Source of the DNA: VRUE01 sp963730315
GTDB lineage: Bacteria > Actinomycetota > Thermoleophilia > Solirubrobacterales > 70-9
Assembly: GCA_963730315.1 (NCBI GenBank)
Contig: CAVSRD010000013.1
Span: 1 to 10,699 of the forward strand
Direction of reading: 5' to 3'
Length of the DNA: 10,699 nucleotides
Shown here piece after piece: positions 1 through 5,148 of this stretch (the stretch's first letter is position 1; every line of letters starts with the position of its first letter). The notes beneath the pieces were generated by a model, which was not told the DNA's origin, ran no database searches, and saw only the letters and a program-made list of their open reading frames with translations. The translations under genes and the position numbers were made by a program.

Positions 1-1122
1 CACCGACCCGGTCTCCGCTCATCGCTGGCGGCGATCCTCTCAGCGCTTGCCCTGATCCTGCTGTCGCCGATGGCCGCCTCCGCGAACGGAGGGGAACACG
101 GCCACCATTTCCAGGGCCAGCGCGATTTGAGCGTGATGACCCAGAACCTCTATCTGGGCTCCAGCCTCACGCCGGCGCTCCAAGCGGAAGACGCCGTGGA
201 ATTCTTCACGGCCGTCGCGCAGATCTACGCGACGGTGCAGTTCACCGACTTCCCGGCACGCGCCGGGGCGATCGCCGACGAGATCCAGGCCAAGGAGCCG
301 GACCTGATCGGGCTGCAAGAGGTCACGAAGTGGACGACCATCGGCTTGACCGAAACCTCCGAACCGCCCGACGGCTACGACTTCCTCGAAATCCTGGAAG
401 GCGAGCTCGCCGCCGACGGGCTGCACTACGAAGTGGCGGCCATCTCGCACAACGCGGACATCGGGCCGGCGCCGCTGTGGGCGGAAGGCTGCACCCCCCT
501 ACTGGAAGAACCGTTCTCCACATGCTTGGTGACGCTCGAAGATCGCGATGTGATCCTCGTGAACAAAGACACGCCGGGACTGACCTGGAGCAACCCGCAA
601 AGCGCGCAGTACGCCGTTCAGCGGAAAATCGCATCGCCGGTCGGCCCGCTGTCGTTCAACCGCGGCTGGGCCAGCATCGACGCGAAGCTGAAGGGCCTGC
701 CGTTCCGGTTCGTGGACACCCACCTCGAAACCGAGGAAGACGCGGCTGTGCAGGAAGCGCAGGCGGCCGAGTTCCTCGCGGGCCCGGGCAGGGGCGGGAC
801 GGTCGTCGCCACCGGCGACTTCAACTCCGCAGCGGACGGCTCCACGACCACCTCGTACGCGCAGCTCACCGCGCCCGGCAAGTTCCGCGACGCGTGGGAC
901 GAGGGTCAGCTCGGCCCCGGCAGCTCGTGCTGCCAGGAATCGGCTCTGACCAACCCAGGTTCGATGCTGCAGACCCGGATTGACCTGATCCTCAGCCGCG
1001 GCGCCGCCCGCTCGGATGGGGACGAGGCCGAGCTGGTCGGAAACGCGCATTTCCAAGAAGAACCGCCGTTCTGGCCATCCGACCACGCGGGGGTGGTCAG
1101 CACCCTGCACCTCGGCCGCTAA
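1..1122 (+). CDS. Secreted endonuclease/exonuclease/phosphatase-family protein (5' end missing)
   Basis: Probable exported metal-dependent phosphodiesterase or phosphatase of the EEP (DNase I-like) fold; substrate unknown. The reading frame is open from base 1, and the codons before the ATG at 70 encode a hydrophobic stretch (LAAILSALALILLSP) followed by MAASA, which reads as a signal peptide with cleavage after ASA. The ATG at 70 is therefore internal and the true start lies outside the window. Counting from that Met, the fold's motifs are all present: QNL (Asn26), LIGLQEV (Glu84, metal ligand), DTHLE (His218), TGDFN (Asp250, Asn252), RIDLIL (Asp305) and SDHAG (Asp338, His339). Four Cys (141, 152, 287, 288) suit a disulfide-bearing extracellular protein. 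Glu is GAA in 18 of 27 codons, against 1 GAA in the whole inositol-phosphate synthase gene here, so codon use is foreign to its neighbours. Family is confident; specific activity is not. Confidence 0.88.
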   Translation, partial: HRPGLRSSLAAILSALALILLSPMAASANGGEHGHHFQGQRDLSVMTQNLYLGSSLTPALQAEDAVEFFTAVAQIYATVQFTDFPARAGAIADEIQAKEPDLIGLQEVTKWTTIGLTETSEPPDGYDFLEILEGELAADGLHYEVAAISHNADIGPAPLWAEGCTPLLEEPFSTCLVTLEDRDVILVNKDTPGLTWSNPQSAQYAVQRKIASPVGPLSFNRGWASIDAKLKGLPFRFVDTHLETEEDAAVQEAQAAEFLAGPGRGGTVVATGDFNSAADGSTTTSYAQLTAPGKFRDAWDEGQLGPGSSCCQESALTNPGSMLQTRIDLILSRGAARSDGDEAELVGNAHFQEEPPFWPSDHAGVVSTLHLGR

Positions 1123-1138
1123 CCGACCCCAAAACCTG

Positions 1139-1190
1139 GGACGTGCCGGTGATTGCACCCCTATGTGGGCACCAAATCACCGGCACGTCC
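1139..1190. terminator. Perfect 16-bp inverted repeat between convergent genes
   Basis: Bases 1139-1154 (GGACGTGCCGGTGATT) are exactly complementary to 1175-1190, around a 20-base loop. The structure starts 17 bp after the EEP stop and ends 18 bp before the stop of the convergent cytochrome gene, so it could terminate both. There is no T run after it on the plus strand; on the minus strand a short TTTT follows at 1131-1134. The long loop and missing U tract are atypical for an intrinsic terminator, so a dispersed palindromic repeat is an alternative. Confidence 0.5.
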
Positions 1191-1207
1191 GGGCGCTGTC
1201 GGTTGGC

Positions 1208-1627
1208 TCAGCCCTCGCCGGCGGCGCGGGCGACGAATGCGGCGATCGCTTCGGCCTGCTGTTCGTTGACGATCCCCGCCGGCATCCGGCCCGGCGTGGT
1301 GCCGCTGTCGACCCCGTTTTCGATCGCGTTGAGCACGCGGCCTTCGGTCGCTTCGATCGTCTGCGCGGCGTTCTGGCCTTCGGGCGGGCCGGTCGGCGCC
1401 AGCAGTTCGTCGAGGTTCGGTCCGAAGTTGCCGTCGGTCCCCGCCGCGTAGAGCGTGTGGCAGGTGCCGCAATTGGTCTGGAAGAGGCTCTGCCCGGCCT
1501 GCAGCTCGGACGGAACTTCCTCGGGGCCGGTCTCGGCGTCGCCGTCGGAGCGGAACGCCAGCCAGGGGATGAGGACGGCGAGGAAGACGACCAGCAGGCC
1601 GAATATGACGAAGGTCTTCTTGCTCAT
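1208..1627 (-). CDS. Membrane-anchored monohaem cytochrome c
   Basis: Small c-type cytochrome, 139 aa, probably an electron carrier held on the outer face of the membrane. Residues 5-25 (FVIFGLLVVFLAVLIPWLAF) form one uncleaved N-terminal anchor, followed by an acidic linker and a class I cytochrome domain. The haem-attachment motif is CGTCH (Cys53, Cys56, His57), and Met115 in GRMPAG is the likely sixth ligand. I chose the ATG at 1627 because MSKK precedes the anchor directly; the frame stays open upstream to an ATG at 1708, but that would overlap nth and add a low-complexity segment. No good Shine-Dalgarno is visible. It lies 64 bp downstream of nth on the same strand and may share its transcript, although no functional link is evident. 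No oxidase or reductase partner is in the window, so the redox partner is unknown. Confidence 0.88.
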   Translation of the reverse strand: MSKKTFVIFGLLVVFLAVLIPWLAFRSDGDAETGPEEVPSELQAGQSLFQTNCGTCHTLYAAGTDGNFGPNLDELLAPTGPPEGQNAAQTIEATEGRVLNAIENGVDSGTTPGRMPAGIVNEQQAEAIAAFVARAAGEG

Positions 1628-1691
1628 GACAACGCTTCGCGCTTCGCTCGCGGCGCGTAGAACCAAAGATGCTCGCTTGCTCGCTCCGCGC
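1628..1691 (-). repeat. Low-complexity GCGAGC/GCGAAGC-rich spacer between nth and cytochrome c
   Basis: Read on the minus strand, this spacer is built of near-repeats of GCGAGC and GCGAAGC on both sides of a central CATCTTTGGTTCTACGCG. There is no terminator-like hairpin and no clear Shine-Dalgarno before the cytochrome ATG. The pattern resembles a dispersed intergenic repeat rather than coding sequence, but one window cannot show that it recurs. Confidence 0.35.
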
Positions 1692-2357
1692 TCATTTGCG
1701 CCGGGCACGGTACCAGGGACACATGCGACGCAGCGAGCAGTCGCCGCAGCGCGGTTTCGGGCGGCAGACCTCGCGGCCGTGGCGGATCAGGTTGATGTGC
1801 AGCTCGTAGGCGTCTTCGGGATCGACGACGGCGAGCATCTCGTCGTGGGCGTGCTCGAAGGAAGCGCCTTCGGGGAAGAGGCCGAGGCGGCCGCCGACCC
1901 GGTGGATGTGGACGTCGACGGGGATCTCGGGGATGCCCCAGGTGAAGATCAGCACGCAGGCCGCCGTTTTGCGCCCCACCCCGGGCAGCGACAGCAGGAA
2001 CTCCAGCGACTCCTCGCGCGGCGCGCTCGCCGTCCAGTCGAGGTCCGGCGGTTCCCCCAGCCGCTCGAGGACCGCCTGGATCCGCGGCGCCTTCTGCTTC
2101 GCCAGCCCGCCGGGCCGGATCGCTTCCTCCAGCTCCGCGAGCCGTGCGTCGCGCACCTCCTCCCAGGTCGGATACCGCTTCCGCAGCCGCGCGAAGGACC
2201 GATCCCGATTGCGGTCGTTGGTGTGCTGCGAGAGCATCGTCTTGACCAGCTCGGCGATCGGATGCCCGTGCGGTTCGTTCGCCGGTTGCCCGTACATCTC
2301 CCGCAGCCGGTCCCTGATCGCCCTGACCCTTTGCTTCCGCGGCCTAGCCCACGCCAT
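1692..2357 (-). CDS. nth: Endonuclease III-like Fe-S DNA glycosylase/AP lyase (HhH-GPD)
   Basis: Base-excision repair enzyme, 221 aa, expected to remove oxidised pyrimidines and cleave the resulting abasic site in the cytosol. The HhH-GPD core is clear: SQHTNDRNRD at 43-52, the hairpin LPGVGRKTA at 124-132 with Lys130 matching the catalytic Lys of E. coli Nth, and VDVHIHR at 147-153 with Asp148 matching the catalytic Asp. The C-terminal Fe-S loop has Cys198, Cys204, Cys207 and Cys213, spaced C-x5-C-x2-C-x5-C; the first gap is one residue shorter than the x6 of E. coli Nth. The frame is open upstream opposite the PAP2 gene, so the start is uncertain. ATG 2357 is chosen because it begins the family-like sequence and lies 10 nt after a TAGGGT hexamer; GTG at 2369 is an alternative. 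It is divergent from the lipid genes. Confidence 0.88.
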   Translation of the reverse strand: MAWARPRKQRVRAIRDRLREMYGQPANEPHGHPIAELVKTMLSQHTNDRNRDRSFARLRKRYPTWEEVRDARLAELEEAIRPGGLAKQKAPRIQAVLERLGEPPDLDWTASAPREESLEFLLSLPGVGRKTAACVLIFTWGIPEIPVDVHIHRVGGRLGLFPEGASFEHAHDEMLAVVDPEDAYELHINLIRHGREVCRPKPRCGDCSLRRMCPWYRARRK

Positions 2358-2367
2358 CCGGTCCAGC

Positions 2368-2373
2368 ACCCTA
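2368..2373 (-). promoter_or_regulatory. Putative -10 element for nth
   Basis: On the minus strand TAGGGT fits the TANNNT actinobacterial -10 pattern and lies 10 nt before the ATG at 2357, which would leave a 5' leader of only a few bases. No convincing -35 was seen and no Shine-Dalgarno precedes the ATG at normal spacing. Positional evidence only. Confidence 0.4.
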
Positions 2374-2382
2374 GCTCTACGA

Positions 2383-2398
2383 AAGGAGGCCCCTCCTT
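2383..2398. promoter_or_regulatory. Palindrome AAGGAGG-CC-CCTCCTT between divergent genes
   Basis: Two 7-base arms (2383-2389 and 2392-2398) are perfect inverted repeats around 2 bp. The site lies between nth and the PAP2 gene and overlaps the first two bases of the putative PAP2 -35 box, where an operator could sit. The arms also look like Shine-Dalgarno sequence, but both are too far from either start (34 nt or more) to act as one. Confidence 0.35.
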
Positions 2399-2426
2399 GC
2401 CGCGCCGTCAACCGCCGGATTACAAT
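2397..2426 (+). promoter_or_regulatory. Promoter for the PAP2/inositol lipid gene cluster
   Basis: TTGCCG (2397-2402) and TACAAT (2421-2426) are separated by 18 bp. Six bases then follow before the ATG at 2433, so transcription would begin at or very near the A of the start codon. No Shine-Dalgarno precedes the ATG. This is the arrangement of leaderless actinobacterial genes and is the best-looking promoter in the window. Confidence 0.6.
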
Positions 2427-2432
2427 TGCCCG

Positions 2433-3212
2433 ATGTCTCGCGCCCTCGCCGCGATCGGCTCGCGCTTGCCCCAGGGCTGGAGCGACCTCGGACGCCAGAT
2501 CGCCATCCTGGTCGCGGTCGACGTCGCTTACGAGACGGTGCGCGGCCTCGCCGACGGGGAGCGCGCGGTGGCGCTCGCCCACGGCCAGCAGATCATCGAC
2601 CTGGAGCGCAGCACGCACACCTTCTTCGAGCCGGCGCTGCAGGCGTTGTTCCTGCCCGCGCAGTGGCTGGTCGACTTCGCCAACCAGGTCTACCTCAACA
2701 GCCAGTTCTCGATCACCCTGGGCTTCCTGATCTGGCTCTACCTGTTCCGCAACGAGTCGTATTACTTCGTGCGCAACATGTTCGTCGTCGCGATGGGCCT
2801 CGCCCTGGTCGGCTACACGCTCTACCCGACCGCGCCGCCGCGGATGTTCCCCGAACACGGCTTCGTCGACACGATCGTCGACTTCTCAAACGTCAACCAC
2901 GACTCGGCGCTGGCGAAGATCTTCATCAATCCATATGCGGCGGTGCCGAGCATGCACTGCGCCTTCGCCCTGATGGTCGGCGCCAGCGGCGTGCGCGTCG
3001 CCCGTCGCCGGCTCACCAAAGCGTTCTGGGCGCTCTGGCCCCTGCTGGTGATCTGGGTCGTGATCGTCACCGCCAACCACTACTGGTTCGACGCGGTGCT
3101 CGGGGCGATGGTGGCGGTCACAGCGGCCCTCGTCGCCCACCGCCTGCTGGCTCGCGCCCGGCCCGAGGCCTGGTCGTGGCGCAGCGATTCCCCGCAGGAG
3201 GCTGAGGCATAG
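2433..3212 (+). CDS. PAP2/Aur1-type integral membrane phosphatase or inositol phosphotransferase
   Basis: Multi-span membrane enzyme of 259 aa in the PAP2 superfamily, closest in style to the Aur1/Ipt1 inositol-phosphotransferase branch. The catalytic signature is visible: TAPPRMFP at 133-140, PSMHCAF at 172-178 with His175, and ANHYWFD at 214-220 with His216 and Asp220. Hydrophobic spans lie at about 22-40, 93-106, 114-131, 175-190, 198-213 and 221-238. Such enzymes cleave or transfer phosphate esters at the membrane surface through a phospho-His intermediate. It leads a plus-strand run with a PIP-synthase-like enzyme and inositol-phosphate synthase, so dephosphorylating phosphatidylinositol phosphate to PI, or moving inositol phosphate to another lipid, are the best inferred roles. 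The start is the ATG 6 nt after a TACAAT -10 box; the frame is open far upstream, but that part is antisense to nth. Family is confident, substrate is inference. Confidence 0.87.
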   Translation: MSRALAAIGSRLPQGWSDLGRQIAILVAVDVAYETVRGLADGERAVALAHGQQIIDLERSTHTFFEPALQALFLPAQWLVDFANQVYLNSQFSITLGFLIWLYLFRNESYYFVRNMFVVAMGLALVGYTLYPTAPPRMFPEHGFVDTIVDFSNVNHDSALAKIFINPYAAVPSMHCAFALMVGASGVRVARRRLTKAFWALWPLLVIWVVIVTANHYWFDAVLGAMVAVTAALVAHRLLARARPEAWSWRSDSPQEAEA

Positions 3213-3241
3213 ATTCGCCCGTCCGGCTGGCCGGGATCGAC

Positions 3242-3247
3242 TAGCCT
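3242..3247 (+). promoter_or_regulatory. Putative -10 element upstream of the CDP-alcohol phosphotransferase
   Basis: TAGCCT fits TANNNT and lies 8 nt before the ATG at 3256, inside the 43-bp gap after the PAP2 gene. No Shine-Dalgarno and no good -35 are visible. It could give this gene its own near-leaderless transcript in addition to read-through from the PAP2 promoter. Confidence 0.35.
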
Positions 3248-3255
3248 CAGCGGCA

Positions 3256-3921
3256 ATGGATTCGTCGGCGCCTCCCCGGGCCCGCGGCGGCCGTCGCAAC
3301 GGGCGCCAGGCCCGCAGCGCGCAGGAGCTTCGCTCCTACGCCCGCGACAGGCTGATCGAGTCGCGGCTCACCCCGAACGCGATCTCGGTCGCCGGCCTGG
3401 TCGGCAACCTGATCGCCGCCGCGCTGGTCACCCAGCGGCTCTTCTTCCTCGCCGGCATCGCCTTCATCCTCGGCTCGACGCTGGACACGCTGGACGGGCG
3501 CTACTCGCGGATGTCGGGCAAGGGGACGCTGTTCGGCGCCTTCCTCGACTCGACCCTGGACCGGATCGAGGAGGGGATCGTGCTGGCCGCGGTCGCCGGC
3601 TACTTCGCCGCCGTCGGCGACGACTTCGCTGCGGCGATGTGCGTGATCGCGGTGCTCGGCTCGCTGATGGTCTCCTACACGCGCGCCCGTGCCGAGGCGC
3701 TTGGGGTCGAGTGCAAGGTCGGACTGGCGACGCGCCCCGTCCGGGTAGTCATACTGTCGGTGGGTCTGGTCTTCGCCAAGGGCGCCGGGCTCGGCGACTT
3801 CGAGCTTCTGGCGCCGGCGATCTACGTGATCGCGGCGCTGACCACCCTCACCGCGATCCAGCGCGTATGGCACGTCAAGAACGAGCTTTCAAGCGAGGCC
3901 GCCGGGCCACCGGAGCTGTAA
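3256..3921 (+). CDS. CDP-alcohol phosphatidyltransferase, likely phosphatidylinositol-phosphate synthase
   Basis: Integral membrane enzyme of 221 aa that exchanges the CMP of a CDP-lipid for an alcohol. The family signature is complete in spacing at 77-102: Asp77, Asp80, Gly81, Arg85, Gly94, Asp98 and Asp102 (D-x2-DG-x2-S-R-x8-G-x3-D-x3-D), except that the usual Ala before Arg is Ser84. SYTRARAEALG at 140-150 matches the S-Y-x-[KR]-A-R-A-E-A stretch typical of enzymes whose acceptor is inositol 1-phosphate (mycobacterial PgsA1, archaeal AIP synthase). That points to CDP-diacylglycerol plus inositol phosphate giving PIP, rather than to phosphatidylglycerophosphate synthase. The N-terminus is basic and soluble (1-35), followed by about six hydrophobic segments. 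It follows the PAP2 gene by 43 bp and precedes inositol-phosphate synthase by 59 bp, supplying the pathway context. Confidence 0.88.
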   Translation: MDSSAPPRARGGRRNGRQARSAQELRSYARDRLIESRLTPNAISVAGLVGNLIAAALVTQRLFFLAGIAFILGSTLDTLDGRYSRMSGKGTLFGAFLDSTLDRIEEGIVLAAVAGYFAAVGDDFAAAMCVIAVLGSLMVSYTRARAEALGVECKVGLATRPVRVVILSVGLVFAKGAGLGDFELLAPAIYVIAALTTLTAIQRVWHVKNELSSEAAGPPEL

Positions 3922-3962
3922 CCAGTCGAGGCCGGGGGTTTGCATTGCCAGTCAGCCAGAGC

Positions 3963-3969
3963 GAAAGGA
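3963..3969 (+). promoter_or_regulatory. Ribosome binding site of inositol-phosphate synthase
   Basis: GAAAGGA lies 11 nt before the ATG at 3981. It is one of the few Shine-Dalgarno-like sites in the plus-strand cluster and supports that start. Confidence 0.5.
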
Positions 3970-3980
3970 CTTAGAGCCCG

Positions 3981-5141
3981 ATGAGCGAGACCAACGGAGC
4001 AAGCGGCAACGGCGCCGGTCGCGCCGACGAGAAGGTCCGCGTCGCGATAGTCGGCGTCGGCAACTGCGCCAACTCCTTCATCCAGGGCGTCCACTACTAC
4101 AAGGACGCCGATCCCGCCGAGCAGGTCCCCGGCCTGATGCACGTCGACCTCGGCGGCTACCACGTCCGCGACGTCGAGTTCGTCGCCGCCTTCGACATCG
4201 ATTCGGAGAAGGTCGGCAAGGATCTCTCCGAGGCGATGTGGTCGGGCCAGAACAACACAGTCAAGTTCGCCGAGGTTCCCGAGCTGGGGATCAAGGTCGA
4301 GCGCGGCATGACTCACGACGGGCTCGGCAAGTACCTGAAGGAGAAGATCGCCAAGGCGCCGGGGGAAACCGCCGACATCGTCGGCATCCTCAAGGAGACG
4401 AAGGCGGACGTGCTGGTCTGCTACCTGCCGGTCGGCTCCGAGCAGGCGACCAAGTGGTACGTCGAGCAGGCGCTGAAGGCGGGCGTTGGCTTCGTCAACT
4501 GCCTGCCGGTCTTCATCGCTCGCGAGGACTACTGGGACAAGCGCTTCCGCGAGGCCGGCCTGCCGATCGTCGGCGACGACATCAAGTCGCAGGTCGGTGC
4601 GACGATCGTCCACCGCCAGCTCGCCCGCCTCTTCCACGACCGCGGCGTGCGGATGGAGCGCACCTCGCAGCTCAACGTCGGGGGCAATATGGACTTCTAC
4701 AACATGCTCGAGCGAGAGCGGCTCGACTCGAAGAAGATCTCGAAGACCAACGCGGTCACCTCGATCATGGGCCACGAGCTGCCCGCCGAGGACGTCCACG
4801 TCGGGCCCTCCGACTACGTCGCCTGGCTGACCGACCGCAAGTGGGCGCACATCAGGCTCGAGGGGAAGGCGTTCGGCGACGTGCCGCTCAACCTGGAGCT
4901 GAAGCTCGAGGTCTGGGACTCGCCGAACTCGGCCGGCGTGGTGATCGACGCGGTGCGGATCGTCAAGCTGGCGCTCAACAACGGCATCGCCGGCCAGCTC
5001 GACGGACCCTCCAGCTACCTGATGAAGTCGCCGCACACACAGCGGCCGGACGACGAGGCGCGCGAGAAGACCGAGGAGTTCATCGCCGCCAACGCGCGCG
5101 GCAAGACCCCGGCGGCGGGCGGGGCGAAGGCCTCGGCCTGA
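3981..5141 (+). CDS. ino1: Inositol-3-phosphate synthase (actinobacterial type)
   Basis: NAD-dependent cytosolic enzyme converting glucose-6-phosphate to 1L-myo-inositol 1(3)-phosphate, the first committed step to inositol lipids and, in actinobacteria that make it, mycothiol. The 386-aa protein begins with a short Gly/Asn-rich lead, then a Rossmann NAD site VAIVGVGNCANS (21-32). The family motifs follow: GDDIKSQVGAT (198-208), LNVGGNMDFYNML (231-243) and LKLEVWDSPNSAG (307-319). The length fits the short bacterial form (about 360-390 aa), not the roughly 530-aa eukaryotic one. The C-terminal tail (370-386) is Ala/Gly/Lys-rich and probably disordered. It directly follows the PIP-synthase-like gene, and the next gene begins 7 nt after its stop, so the three steps are likely expressed together. 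Codon use is strongly GAG-biased (a single GAA), typical of the host. Confidence 0.96.
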   Translation: MSETNGASGNGAGRADEKVRVAIVGVGNCANSFIQGVHYYKDADPAEQVPGLMHVDLGGYHVRDVEFVAAFDIDSEKVGKDLSEAMWSGQNNTVKFAEVPELGIKVERGMTHDGLGKYLKEKIAKAPGETADIVGILKETKADVLVCYLPVGSEQATKWYVEQALKAGVGFVNCLPVFIAREDYWDKRFREAGLPIVGDDIKSQVGATIVHRQLARLFHDRGVRMERTSQLNVGGNMDFYNMLERERLDSKKISKTNAVTSIMGHELPAEDVHVGPSDYVAWLTDRKWAHIRLEGKAFGDVPLNLELKLEVWDSPNSAGVVIDAVRIVKLALNNGIAGQLDGPSSYLMKSPHTQRPDDEAREKTEEFIAANARGKTPAAGGAKASA

Positions 5142-5148
5142 GCCGGCC

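Noticed and set aside
1..1122. The two EEP-family genes as a duplicated pair bracketing a mobile island
   Set aside because: They share only fold motifs, one is secreted and one not, and no integrase, transposase, tRNA or matching end repeats were seen.
1455..2432. 326-codon plus-strand extension upstream of the PAP2 protein
   Set aside because: It is antisense to nth and the cytochrome gene, has no membrane or PAP2 character, and a good promoter lies just before ATG 2433.
3218..3238. CCGGC-TG-GCCGG stem after the PAP2 gene as a terminator
   Set aside because: The stem is 5 bp with a 2-base loop and no T run; too weak in this GC content to claim termination inside the lipid cluster.
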